DNA of 14,550 nt from an uncultured Clostridia bacterium (GCA_905236445.1 CAJOPQ010000138.1:1-14550); one strand, 5' to 3'. Counted from the first letter of the stretch, positions 6,968 through 14,549 are shown. Program-made: numbers and translations. Notes: a model not told the origin generated them from the sequence alone.

Positions 6968-6996
6968 ATTTTACACAAATAACTAATATTTGTCAA
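6968..6996 (-). promoter_or_regulatory. Strong promoter for the 105-residue gene
   Basis: On the minus strand a perfect -35 TTGACA (6996-6991), a 17-base spacer and a -10 TAAAAT (6973-6968). It is the best consensus match in the window. The start would fall near 6961, leaving a leader of about 18 bases. Confidence 0.85.
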
Positions 6997-7027
6997 CAAA
7001 TATATAGCAGCATGTATCTACTGATAC

Positions 7028-7061
7028 AAAAAAGAATGTGCAACGATAACACATTCTTTTT
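7028..7061 (-). terminator. Rho-independent terminator of tex
   Basis: A perfect 12-bp stem (7029-7040 with 7050-7061) with a 9-base loop and a run of T on the minus-strand side. It lies 5 bases beyond the tex stop codon. The T-rich flank on the other strand could also stop plus-strand transcription. Confidence 0.85.
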
Positions 7062-7066
7062 CAATT

Positions 7067-9250
7067 CTATACTCCGACCTTATTTGCTAAGTCTTCTTCC
7101 GTCACTCCTTTGATAGTAAGTGATATTCTTTTCTTGGCAACATCAACCGACAAAACTTTAACAGTTACAACATCACCAACTTTCAGAACTTCGCTAGGAT
7201 GCTTAATATAGTCTTTGCTGATCTCAGAAATGTGTACTAGTCCGTCTTGATGAACTGAGATATCTACGAAAACTCCGAAATCAATTACATTCCTAACAAC
7301 GCCATCTATAACCATTCCCGGCTTCAAATTCTCTATTCCAAGAAGTTCACTCTTCAGTACTGGCTTTGGCAGATCATCTCTTATATCCCTTCCCGGTTTT
7401 ACCAATTCCTTAACTATATCTTGCAATGTTGGCACACCAACACCTATCTGATCGGCAACATTTTGTTCGCCTTTCGAGGCAACAAGTTCTGGCAAATGCT
7501 TTACATTTCCATTTGAAATATCTGCATCAGTCATGCCAAACAACTTTAGTAATTTCTCCACAGCATCAAAACTCTCTGGGTGCACACCAGTGTTATCTAG
7601 GACATTCTTGCCATCAACGATTCTTAAGAACCCTGCACATTGCTCATACGCCTTGCCACCAAGTTTGCTAACCTTAAGTAACTCATGCTTGTCATCAAAC
7701 TTACCATTGACTTTTCTATACTCTACAATATTTCTTGCAATTCCAGCATTTAGACCTGATACATAAGTAAGCAGACTAGGACTTGCAGTATTGACGTCCA
7801 CACCTACAGCATTAACACAATCCTCTACGACGCCCTCCAGAACTTCTGTTAATCTATTTTGTGGCATATCGTGCTGATATTGTCCTACTCCTATGCTCTT
7901 GACATCAATCTTAATTAATTCTGCAAGTGGATCTTGTAATCTCCTTGCAATTGATACTGCACTTCGCAACGCAACATCAAATGTAGGAAATTCCATAGCA
8001 CCCAATTTACTTGCGCTATACACTGATGCTCCTGCCTCGTTAACAACAGCATAAGTCACCTTTCTATTCAATTTTTTAATTAAATTAGCAACAAATATTT
8101 CACTTTCCTTTGTCGCTGTGCCGTTGCCAATAGATATTACATCAACATTGTGTTTCTCTATCAACTTAGTCAATGTAGCTTCTGCTTCTTCTATCTTGCT
8201 TTGTGGAGGAGTAGGATATACAACGGCTGTGTCCAAGACATTGCCACGTGCATCAATAACTGCTATCTTACAACCTGTTCTATATGCAGGATCCAACCCT
8301 AGAATAACTTTGTCTTTAAGAGGTGCTTGCATCAATAGAGGCTTCAAATTAACCTCAAACATTTTTATCGCCTGCTCATTGGCATTGTCGGTCATCTCAT
8401 TTCTTACTTCTCTTTCTATGCTTGGGAAAAGCAACCTATCATACGCATCAAGCGAAATTTCTTTTAGCAAATCCTCATAAGGCGAATTCTTCTTGATAAA
8501 TTCTCTATATATCTCTCCCAAAGCCAACTCTTCATTAAGTGCAAGAGTTACTTTAAGGCACTTCTCGTTTTCTCCACGATTAATTGCCAAGACTCTATGT
8601 GCCGGCATCTTGTCTATTGGAGAATCGTAGTCTTTGTACATCTCATACACATAAGCATTTTCCTGCTCCTCGTCTAACTTGCACTTAACCGAGCCTTTCT
8701 TAGTAAGCATATCACGCAACACTTTTCGCAAGTTGGCATTATCTGAGATTGTTTCTGCTACAATGTCTTTGGCGCCTTGCATTGCCTCATCAACTGTAGC
8801 AACACCCTTTTCTTCATCTACAAATTCCTTAGCATATTCTTCCAAATCAACTTGTGGATCTTGCTTCAATATAGCGTCAGCCAATGCTTGCAAGCCTTTT
8901 GCTATAGCAACGCTTGCCCTAGTCTTTCTCTTTGGCTTAAATGGTCTATATATATCTTCAACCTCTGTCAATGTTGCAGCGTTATTCAAAGCAGTCATAA
9001 TCTCATCGGTCATATTGCCTTGTTCTGTTATTAAATTAATAACCGAATTCTTCCTGTCTTCTAAGTTCCTCAAATACGCAAGTCTATCTGCAAAAGCCCT
9101 TAGAGTCTGGTCATCGCAACTACCTGTCATCTCCTTTCTATATCTTGCGATAAAAGGAACTGTTGCTCCCTCGTCCATTAGATTGATAATGTTGTTAGTG
9201 TGATTAAGTGTCAGACTGAACTCTTGTGCTAATAATTCATTAATTTCCAT
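7067..9250 (-). CDS. tex: Tex family S1 RNA-binding transcription accessory protein
   Basis: 727 residues, the usual Tex length. Domains in order: an N-terminal Tex helical region with GATVPFIARYRKEMTGSCDD near 31-50; the YqgF-like RNase H-fold region (LGLDPAYRTGCKIAVID, then ISIGNGTATKE) around 320-450; tandem helix-hairpin-helix motifs (VDVNTAS, and GLNAGIARNIVEYR); and an S1 domain near the C-terminus (VIDGVVRNVIDFGVFVDI through KKRISLTIK). Tex is a conserved nucleic acid-binding protein that influences transcription; its exact role varies between species. I chose the ATG at 9250 (MEINELL) because other Tex proteins begin at the same point. An in-frame TTG at 9280 would add ten residues, has no binding site, and would contain the likely AAGG site used by the ATG. 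The gene has its own promoter and terminator. Confidence 0.95.
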   Translation of the reverse strand: MEINELLAQEFSLTLNHTNNIINLMDEGATVPFIARYRKEMTGSCDDQTLRAFADRLAYLRNLEDRKNSVINLITEQGNMTDEIMTALNNAATLTEVEDIYRPFKPKRKTRASVAIAKGLQALADAILKQDPQVDLEEYAKEFVDEEKGVATVDEAMQGAKDIVAETISDNANLRKVLRDMLTKKGSVKCKLDEEQENAYVYEMYKDYDSPIDKMPAHRVLAINRGENEKCLKVTLALNEELALGEIYREFIKKNSPYEDLLKEISLDAYDRLLFPSIEREVRNEMTDNANEQAIKMFEVNLKPLLMQAPLKDKVILGLDPAYRTGCKIAVIDARGNVLDTAVVYPTPPQSKIEEAEATLTKLIEKHNVDVISIGNGTATKESEIFVANLIKKLNRKVTYAVVNEAGASVYSASKLGAMEFPTFDVALRSAVSIARRLQDPLAELIKIDVKSIGVGQYQHDMPQNRLTEVLEGVVEDCVNAVGVDVNTASPSLLTYVSGLNAGIARNIVEYRKVNGKFDDKHELLKVSKLGGKAYEQCAGFLRIVDGKNVLDNTGVHPESFDAVEKLLKLFGMTDADISNGNVKHLPELVASKGEQNVADQIGVGVPTLQDIVKELVKPGRDIRDDLPKPVLKSELLGIENLKPGMVIDGVVRNVIDFGVFVDISVHQDGLVHISEISKDYIKHPSEVLKVGDVVTVKVLSVDVAKKRISLTIKGVTEEDLANKVGV

Positions 9251-9373
9251 AAAAAATTTTTTCCTTATATTTTGTTTCAATTTAGCAAAAATTGTTAATG
9301 AAATTATGCCCTAATTAGTTACAACTATTAGTTGTGCTTTTTAGAACATCTTTTATATTTTGCCACCGAACAT

Positions 9374-9402
9374 ATTATCTCATAAAAAAGTTTTTATTAC
9401 AA
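9374..9402 (-). promoter_or_regulatory. Probable promoter for tex
   Basis: On the minus strand TTGTAA (9402-9397), a 17-base spacer and GATAAT (9379-9374), preceded by TGA as an extended -10. It implies a leader of about 115 bases, which includes a small symmetrical sequence, acaactattagttgt, near 9320-9336. A closer promoter cannot be excluded. Confidence 0.5.
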
Positions 9403-9469
9403 ACGAATTTTAATCATTATCTGCTGTAGTTGAACATTGCTTCAACAACTAAATAAATCAAGTAGACTA

Positions 9470-9505
9470 TTGCAATTTTTTGTGATATACTATATTCTGT
9501 ATAAT
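9470..9505 (+). promoter_or_regulatory. Probable promoter region of the mrnC-recR operon
   Basis: TTGCAA (9470-9475) with a 17-base spacer to TATTCT (9493-9498). Alternative -10 boxes overlap it: TATACT at 9486-9491 preceded by TGA, and TATAAT at 9500-9505. Any of these would start transcription 15-30 bases before the mrnC ATG. Which one is used cannot be told from sequence. Confidence 0.5.
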
Positions 9506-9525
9506 AGTAACAAAAGGAACTTATA

Positions 9526-9951
9526 ATGTTTGATATCACACCATTAGACTCAACAACTGCGATCAACCTTAATCCACAGAGCCTTGCCTTTGTAGGCGAT
9601 GCTGTTTTTAGTCTATACATCAGACATAAGATCGTAATAGAAGTTTTCAAGCCAAACGAAGAACACAAGCTATCTACCCTTTTTGTCAAAGCTGGTGGGC
9701 AAAGTGAAATAATTAAAAACATAGAGAATGTTCTTACAGATGAAGAAATGAGGTTATACAAGCGTGCTCGCAACTACAAGACCAACAATGTTGCAAAGAA
9801 TGCAAAAGTTATTGACTACAAGCGTGCAACGGGATTTGAAGCACTGCTTGGATATTTGTATTTGACAGGCAACACAGATAGACTCAACTATATCTTAGGT
9901 TTAAGTTATGACACAATAGACAAACAACAAAAGGAAGCAAAACAATGTTAA
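9526..9951 (+). CDS. mrnC: Mini-ribonuclease III
   Basis: 141 residues, the normal size for mini-RNase III. This is the RNase III catalytic domain alone, without the double-stranded RNA-binding domain, and in Bacillus it matures 23S rRNA ends. Key blocks are SLAFVGDAVFSLYIR with the catalytic D25, KAGGQS, the helix ARNYKTNNVAKNAK, and ATGFEALLGYLYLTG with the conserved acid E105. A ribosome binding site (aaagga) lies 8 bases before ATG 9526. It is the first gene of the operon and its stop overlaps the rlmB start by 7 bases, implying translational coupling. Pairing an rRNA nuclease with an rRNA methylase is usual in Bacillota. Confidence 0.95.
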   Translation: MFDITPLDSTTAINLNPQSLAFVGDAVFSLYIRHKIVIEVFKPNEEHKLSTLFVKAGGQSEIIKNIENVLTDEEMRLYKRARNYKTNNVAKNAKVIDYKRATGFEALLGYLYLTGNTDRLNYILGLSYDTIDKQQKEAKQC

Positions 9952-10667
9952 GAATCGAAGGTAGAAACGCAGTAAGAGAAGCCCTTAACAATGATGTAAC
10001 AATAGAGAGGATATGGGCAAGCAATTCGTCTAAAGACAAGACATTTAACGATATTATATCTATTGCAAAAGCAAAGAAATTGAAGATTCAATTTGTAGAT
10101 AATATCATATTAGACAAATATTCCAAGACTGGAAAACATCAAGGAATTATTGCCGAGACGAGCGGCTTCAAATATAGCACAATTGATGAGATATTAGATG
10201 CTGCCAATAAAGATGCTTTTATTCTAATATTAGACGGAATAGAAGATCCTCACAATCTTGGTAGCATTATTAGAGTGTGCGAATGTTTTGGCGTAGACGG
10301 TATAGTTATTGGCAAAAACCGTGCATGTAATGTCAACGAGACTGTTATTAAGACAAGTGCAGGAGCAACTAGTTATGTCAAAATTGCTAAAGTAACTAAT
10401 ATCAACGACACTATCAAATATCTTAAAGAACGCAATGTGTGGGTATATGCATGCGAATTGGGTGGCACAGATATTGCGAAAGAGAATTTTGATGGCAATG
10501 TTGCGCTTGTAATTGGCTCTGAGGGATTTGGCACAAGTGCGCTTACTCTCAAACTTAGTGACAAGACTGTAAGCATTCCAATGTGTGGCAAGATTAACTC
10601 TCTTAATGCGTCTGTTGCTGCAGGTATTGCTATCAATACAATCTATACGAAGAAAAAGGGAAATTAA
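9945..10667 (+). CDS. rlmB: 23S rRNA (guanosine-2'-O-)-methyltransferase RlmB / TrmH family
   Basis: 240 residues. SpoU-type (SPOUT fold) methyltransferase that uses S-adenosylmethionine to 2'-O-methylate a guanosine in 23S rRNA. The N-terminal substrate-binding part (about 1-75) has IEGRNAVREAL and GKHQGIIA. All three SpoU motifs are present. Motif 1 is LDGIEDPHNLGSIIR, with N104 and R110; motif 2 is LVIGSEGFG with E193; motif 3 is IPMCGKINSLNASVAAGI with N221. The start overlaps the mrnC stop and the stop overlaps the sigma factor start by one base. An exact RlmB rather than a tRNA-methylating paralogue is inferred from position next to mrnC. Confidence 0.92.
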   Translation: MLRIEGRNAVREALNNDVTIERIWASNSSKDKTFNDIISIAKAKKLKIQFVDNIILDKYSKTGKHQGIIAETSGFKYSTIDEILDAANKDAFILILDGIEDPHNLGSIIRVCECFGVDGIVIGKNRACNVNETVIKTSAGATSYVKIAKVTNINDTIKYLKERNVWVYACELGGTDIAKENFDGNVALVIGSEGFGTSALTLKLSDKTVSIPMCGKINSLNASVAAGIAINTIYTKKKGN

Positions 10668-11254
10668 TGGACGAAGAAACACTACTTGAACAAGCAAAAA
10701 ATGGAGATACTTTTGCATGTAATCAAGTTATTAAGAACTACGAGAATTTAATAGAGAGCAAGGTAAAAGCGAAAGGTTATCACTACTATAGTTATGACTA
10801 TCAAGAACTTATGCAAGCAGGAAGATTGGCTTGCTACAAAGCTATTATGGCATACAATCCTAAGAGTGCTAAGTTCTCAACCTTTGTTAGCCATGTCATA
10901 GACAACGAATTAATTAATTATCTTAGAAAACTTAATTCGCTTAAGAGTAAAATCAATTCCGACACTATTCCTATTAACAATCAAGGCGAGTTGGAGGTCA
11001 TATCTTATACTGGCGACACTTCATATATTCCTTTCCAAAGCGAAATAGACACGCCAGAGAAACAAATCATTGACGATGAGACGCTATCTTATGCGATCAA
11101 AGAAGTAGGACTTAAGCTTAGTGATATGGAATTTGATATTCTAAAACTAAAACTACAAGGACTCAAGCAGAAAGAAATTGCAGACTCATTACACATCGCA
11201 GTTAAAAGTGTTGAGAATGCATTAGCAAGAATTAGAACCAAAATTGATATATAG
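10667..11254 (+). CDS. sigH: SigH-like sigma-70 family RNA polymerase factor
   Basis: 195 residues. Directs RNA polymerase to alternative promoters. Region 2 spans about residues 1-90: LLEQAKNGDTFACNQVIKNYENLI, then DYQELMQAGRLACYKAI and the -10-recognition helix FSTFVSHVIDNELINYLRK. Region 4 is at about 145-195, with the helix-turn-helix LKQKEIADSLHIAVKSVENALARIRTKI. The region 4 pattern and its place just after mrnC-rlmB match SigH (Spo0H) of Bacillota, which serves post-exponential and sporulation genes. Whether this organism sporulates cannot be judged here. The start overlaps the rlmB stop by one base, and dnaX follows after 13 bases. Sigma-70 family is certain; SigH is likely. Confidence 0.88.
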   Translation: MDEETLLEQAKNGDTFACNQVIKNYENLIESKVKAKGYHYYSYDYQELMQAGRLACYKAIMAYNPKSAKFSTFVSHVIDNELINYLRKLNSLKSKINSDTIPINNQGELEVISYTGDTSYIPFQSEIDTPEKQIIDDETLSYAIKEVGLKLSDMEFDILKLKLQGLKQKEIADSLHIAVKSVENALARIRTKIDI

Positions 11255-11267
11255 AGAGGAGAACATC

Positions 11268-12416
11268 ATGGAGCATCAAGCATTATATAGAAGATTTCGA
11301 CCACAGAATTTTGACGAAGTAATTGGGCAAGAACATATTGTTACAACTTTGACCAATCAGATTAAGAACAATCAGATATCTCATGCATATTTATTTAGTG
11401 GCACCCGTGGTACAGGCAAAACAAGTATTGCAAAAATTTTTGCCAAAGCAATTAATTGTATGGAGTATAGCGATGGCAGAATATGTGGTAAATGCCCTGC
11501 TTGTATGGCAAAAGATAACCTAGACATATTCGAAATAGATGCCGCATCTAACAACGGAGTAGATAATATTAGAGATCTTAAGGAAAGTATTGTATACCCA
11601 CCAACTGTCTCGAAATATAAGGTATATATAATTGATGAGGTGCACATGTTGTCAGAAAGTGCCTTCAATGCTTTGCTTAAAACACTAGAAGAGCCTCCTC
11701 AATATGTTGTCTTTATCTTAGCAACAACCGAGATACAGAAACTACCTCAGACAATCCTAAGTAGGCTTGTTAGATTTGACTTCAGACTAGTTGCACCAGA
11801 TGTGCTAGAGAAACATCTCAAATCTATTTTGGATACTTTGAATGTGCGATATGAGGACAGCGCAGTCAAACTTATTGCCAGTCTAGGCGAAGGAAGCGTG
11901 AGAGACACACTATCTATTGCAGAATCTTGTATAGCATTTAGCAATGATAATCTAACTTACGAGTCAGTTCTAGATGTTGCAGGTATTACAAGCAAAGAAA
12001 TTTTAGCAGATTTGACTAGTTATATACTTGACCGTGACATTAGTAAAGTGTTGGAACTTCTAAAGGACCTGTCCGACAAAGGCAAAAGTTTTGCACAACT
12101 TAACAAAGATCTAGTATCTTATCTAAGAGATCTATCGATTGTAAAAAATTGTAGCAACGCCGCTAATATGCTTCTTCTGCCAGAAGATATTTTAAAGCAA
12201 ATGCTTAATCTATCGCAAAGAGTAGACAACCCTACAATTGTGAAGATATTATCTAAGTTGTCTAGCATGGAGCAAGAATTTAGATATACACAAGATGCTA
12301 AGTCGCTATTTGAAATATCAGTATTGTCTCTAATGGACGAGACAGACAAAATAGAGCAATTAGAAACAAAAATAAAGGAAATGGAGTCAAAGCTAATTGC
12401 TGGTGAATATCCCTAA
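11268..12416 (+). CDS. dnaX: DNA polymerase III clamp-loader subunit gamma/tau, zero-frame part
   Basis: 382 residues from ATG 11268, which has the binding site agaggag; the in-frame ATA/upstream codons overlap the sigma gene and are not used. It is the AAA+ ATPase of the clamp loader that places the sliding clamp on DNA. Features are LYRRFRPQNFDEVIGQ, Walker A GTRGTGKT (45-52), zinc ligands C64, C73, C76 and C79, Walker B DEVH (123-126), sensor TTE (153-155) and the SR finger at 165-166. Domain III follows, then a charged helix from about 350. It stops at CCC TAA, short of the 500-plus residues usual for DnaX. The C-terminal tau-like domain continues in the +1 frame, so this product resembles gamma, ATPase without tail. 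The frames overlap at 12397-12416. Confidence 0.95.
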   Translation: MEHQALYRRFRPQNFDEVIGQEHIVTTLTNQIKNNQISHAYLFSGTRGTGKTSIAKIFAKAINCMEYSDGRICGKCPACMAKDNLDIFEIDAASNNGVDNIRDLKESIVYPPTVSKYKVYIIDEVHMLSESAFNALLKTLEEPPQYVVFILATTEIQKLPQTILSRLVRFDFRLVAPDVLEKHLKSILDTLNVRYEDSAVKLIASLGEGSVRDTLSIAESCIAFSNDNLTYESVLDVAGITSKEILADLTSYILDRDISKVLELLKDLSDKGKSFAQLNKDLVSYLRDLSIVKNCSNAANMLLLPEDILKQMLNLSQRVDNPTIVKILSKLSSMEQEFRYTQDAKSLFEISVLSLMDETDKIEQLETKIKEMESKLIAGEYP

Positions 12417-12855
12417 GAAGCGTAGGAATACAGCAGATTTAGACAAAATTTCTAACGATTTGCCTAATACATTAACTGCAGAACAAATACCTGATACACA
12501 GTTGCCAGAAATTAATAGCACTTCGACCACAAATTATAACAAAGATATCATTCTTGGCAAATTATTAAAAGAAGTAAGAGCAACGAAAGATAGTCTGCTT
12601 TTTGCAATCATTACTTCTATTAAGACATATGATATTATAGACAACACATTTGTTGTAACTTGCGACAATGCAGTAACCTATTCTGATCTTAATACGACAA
12701 AAAATGTAAATTTATTCAATAATTATCTGCAAAAAATTGACTCTAGTCTTACTTTTAAAGTACAATTAGTTGAAGACAAATCAAAAGAAAATATCGCAAC
12801 CAACATCGCTAAAGTAAAAGAAGCTTTTGGTGGATTTGCAAAAATAATTCAATAA
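12397..12855 (+). CDS. dnaX: DnaX tau-like C-terminal domain in the +1 frame
   Basis: This frame continues dnaX. It is open from 12397, just after a stop at 12394, and shares the end of the zero frame up to 12416. A +1 slip at CCC TAA would join it as ...GEYP-KKRRNT..., giving a 528-residue DnaX, normal for Bacillota. Residues begin with a polar linker (about 45 residues rich in N, T and D). A compact domain follows, with LGKLLKEVRATKDSLLFAIITS, IIDNTFVVTCDNAV, NYLQKIDSSLTFKVQLVE and a KEAFGG end, as in the C-terminal domain of Bacillota tau. No ATG start exists near its beginning; TTG 12397 or GTG 12403 with ggag at 12383-12386 could allow separate translation. Tau C-terminal domains tie the clamp loader to the polymerase and helicase. 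Confidence 0.8.
   Translation: MLVNIPKKRRNTADLDKISNDLPNTLTAEQIPDTQLPEINSTSTTNYNKDIILGKLLKEVRATKDSLLFAIITSIKTYDIIDNTFVVTCDNAVTYSDLNTTKNVNLFNNYLQKIDSSLTFKVQLVEDKSKENIATNIAKVKEAFGGFAKIIQ
12402..12416 (+). promoter_or_regulatory. Candidate +1 ribosomal frameshift site in dnaX
   Basis: The zero frame reads GGT GAA TAT CCC TAA. Slipping one base forward on CCCT moves the proline tRNA from CCC to CCT and continues with AAG AAG CGT. CCC before a stop codon is a shift-prone arrangement. A GGTGA that can pair with the anti-Shine-Dalgarno lies 4 bases before CCC. The layout recalls prfB (AGGGGG, then CTT TGA), though the effective spacing here is wider. Confidence 0.6.
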
Positions 12856-12870
12856 TAAGGAGTAAAAAAT

Positions 12871-13218
12871 ATGTTTAGACCTGGTATGGGAGGATATGGT
12901 GGAGGAAATATGAATATCCAAAACCTTATGAAACAAGCACAAAAAGTTCAAGCAGAGATGCAGGAGAAACTTGCCAAAGCAGAAGAGGAGTTGGCTAACA
13001 CTACGCTTACTGCCACATCTGGTGGTGGCATGGTCGAAGTATCTATTCTTGGCAACGGCAAGATTACTGGAATCGCAATCAAGCCAGAGGCTGTAGACGT
13101 AGACGACATCGAGATGTTAGAAGATTTAATTATGGCTGCAACTAACGAGGCAATTGACAAGGCAAAAGCATTAGAAAAAGAACTAAAAGGCACAGGTATG
13201 CCAGAAGGAATGTTTTAA
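12871..13218 (+). CDS. ybaB: YbaB/EbfC family nucleoid-associated protein
   Basis: 115 residues, with an aaggag site 8 bases before ATG 12871. YbaB/EbfC proteins are small DNA-binding dimers almost always encoded between dnaX and recR. Visible are the helical MNIQNLMKQAQKVQAEMQEK segment (about 14-33), a beta-sheet core with TATSGGGMVEVSILGNGKITGIAI, and a C-terminal helix DLIMAATNEAIDKAKALEKE. The first 13 residues are glycine-rich (GMGGYGGGN), a flexible leader seen in some clostridial homologues. It follows the dnaX tail domain after 15 bases and precedes recR by 6. Confidence 0.94.
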   Translation: MFRPGMGGYGGGNMNIQNLMKQAQKVQAEMQEKLAKAEEELANTTLTATSGGGMVEVSILGNGKITGIAIKPEAVDVDDIEMLEDLIMAATNEAIDKAKALEKELKGTGMPEGMF

Positions 13219-13224
13219 TAATTT

Positions 13225-13821
13225 ATGAATAACGATATTAGCGAGAGCTTGCAAAACTTAATTAATGCCTTTACATGTTTGCCATCGGTTGGAACAAAAA
13301 CGGCAGAAAGATACGCTTATTCTGTTATTAATATGAGTGAAGACACTGTCAAATTCTTTGCAGATAGCCTTATCAAAGCTAAAGAAACACTGCACTATTG
13401 CAAGATATGTGGCAACTTTACTGACAAAGACATCTGCAATATTTGTGCAACTAGACATAGCAAAGTAATCTGCGTTGTCAAAGAGCCAAAAGACGTGCGA
13501 GCAATAGAGAAATCTAAGCATTTCCAAGGATTATATCATGTTCTACATGGCACAATTAGTCCACTAGAGAACAAAGGCCCTGAAGACATAAGAATCAAAG
13601 AATTAGTAGACAGAGTCTCTAACGGCGACATAGAAGAAGTTATTATGGCGACCAATCCAGATGTTGAAGGCGAAGTCACTGCCACATATATTGCTAAGAT
13701 TCTAAAACCATTAGGTGTTAAGGTAACACGCCTAGCACAAGGCATACAGATGGGTAGCGACCTACAATATGCTGACGAAGTTACTCTAACTAAGGCATTG
13801 CAAGATAGAAGAGAGTTATAA
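13225..13821 (+). CDS. recR: Recombination mediator RecR
   Basis: 198 residues, the normal RecR length. With RecF and RecO it loads RecA on gapped DNA during recombinational repair. Domains in order are an N-terminal helix-hairpin-helix (LPSVGTKTAERYAY, about 19-32), the zinc finger C59-x2-C62 and C71-x2-C74, and the Toprim domain (VICVVKEPKDVRAIEK through MATNPDVEGEVTA). The C-terminal Walker-B-like region LAQGIQMGSDLQYADEVTL closes it. No clear ribosome binding site sits in the 6-base gap after ybaB; GAAGGA lies 16 bases before the ATG inside ybaB, so translation is probably coupled. It is the last gene of the operon, followed by a strong terminator. Confidence 0.97.
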   Translation: MNNDISESLQNLINAFTCLPSVGTKTAERYAYSVINMSEDTVKFFADSLIKAKETLHYCKICGNFTDKDICNICATRHSKVICVVKEPKDVRAIEKSKHFQGLYHVLHGTISPLENKGPEDIRIKELVDRVSNGDIEEVIMATNPDVEGEVTATYIAKILKPLGVKVTRLAQGIQMGSDLQYADEVTLTKALQDRREL

Positions 13822-13851
13822 CCTATACACATTTTGTATTGATTTGTGGAT

Positions 13852-13897
13852 AAAAAAATAAGACTTATAAGTTTTTTGCTTTAAGTCTTATTTTTTT
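13852..13897 (+). terminator. Bidirectional terminator between recR and the convergent gene
   Basis: A perfect 16-bp stem (13852-13867 with 13882-13897) with a 14-base loop. The arms end in seven A and seven T, giving T tails on both strands. It lies 30 bases after recR and 4 bases after the stop of the minus-strand gene, so it can end both transcripts. Confidence 0.92.
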
Positions 13898-13901
13898 GTT
13901 A

Positions 13902-14549
13902 CTATAGCTCTGCTATACAACTGTTGAAGTTGTCAAGGATTCTTTCCAAGATATTATTGTATCCTGTTGTATCGTAAGAATAAGCAGCATAATAAGTCTC
14001 TGCCGCAGTGCTGTTAATCCTGCCTGACAAATATACTTTATAGTCAGACTTGTATAATGCATGCTCTGTAGTTGCTTCACTATATGCAGACTTGCCAGCA
14101 CTGTCGCATGAACTATCAATGGCATCAACTAATTGCTGAGTAATGCTGATTGCGATATATCTTGTTTGGTCCACACCAAGTAAGATATTTTCTTGCAATT
14201 TTGCTAGCGTTTTCTCTAATTCTATAACTTCATCGCTGTTTGCCAAAGACCCACTAAATGATGTATTAGTTGTTGTAGACAATGTAGTTTTAATTTCATC
14301 TAACGCACCAAAGACTGTTGTATTTGGTGTTGAATTAGTAGCATCATCATACACAGCGTTAATTTTTGTCACAATTGCAGACTCTTGGAAGAAATAATCT
14401 ACATCATTTGTGCTCATAAATTTATTTACATTTCCATCTATTGTACTAATTTGACTTGTTACGCCACTATCTTCAAGTATCTCTCCCAATAACGATTTAA
14501 TAACTGTTTGACCAATGTTCCCAACTAGTGTTGAGCCCCTCAATTCATC
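13902..14549 (-). CDS. C-terminal part of a protein of unknown function (5' end outside window)
   Basis: About 215 residues are visible and the frame is open to the right edge, so the true start lies beyond it; an in-frame TTG at 14543 is not a convincing start. It begins DELRGSTLVGN. The sequence is rich in Ser, Thr, Asn and Asp, low in Lys, and contains a helical VIELEKTLAKLQENILLG segment. The C-terminal 80 residues are rich in Tyr, Ala and Ser (TAAETYYAAYSYDTTGYN). No membrane segment or catalytic motif is seen. The composition suggests a secreted or lipid-anchored surface protein, but no signal peptide is in view and this is only inference. I do not recognise a family. It shares the bidirectional terminator with recR. 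Confidence 0.75.
   Translation of the reverse strand, partial: DELRGSTLVGNIGQTVIKSLLGEILEDSGVTSQISTIDGNVNKFMSTNDVDYFFQESAIVTKINAVYDDATNSTPNTTVFGALDEIKTTLSTTTNTSFSGSLANSDEVIELEKTLAKLQENILLGVDQTRYIAISITQQLVDAIDSSCDSAGKSAYSEATTEHALYKSDYKVYLSGRINSTAAETYYAAYSYDTTGYNNILERILDNFNSCIAEL

Noticed and set aside
8679..9203. Long plus-strand open frame (174 residues) opposite tex, and similar ones at 8118-8480 and 4931-5320.
   Set aside because: They are antisense to conserved tex and rnr coding sequence, have no ribosome binding site and show shadow-frame composition.
10230..10718. Minus-strand open frame of 162 residues opposite rlmB.
   Set aside because: It overlaps the conserved SpoU motifs on the other strand and lacks any start signal.
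12375..12414. E. coli-type -1 frameshift or A-run transcriptional slippage in dnaX.
   Set aside because: The tail domain is in the +1 frame and no A6-8 slippery run lies in the 20-base overlap, so neither the E. coli nor the Thermus mechanism fits.
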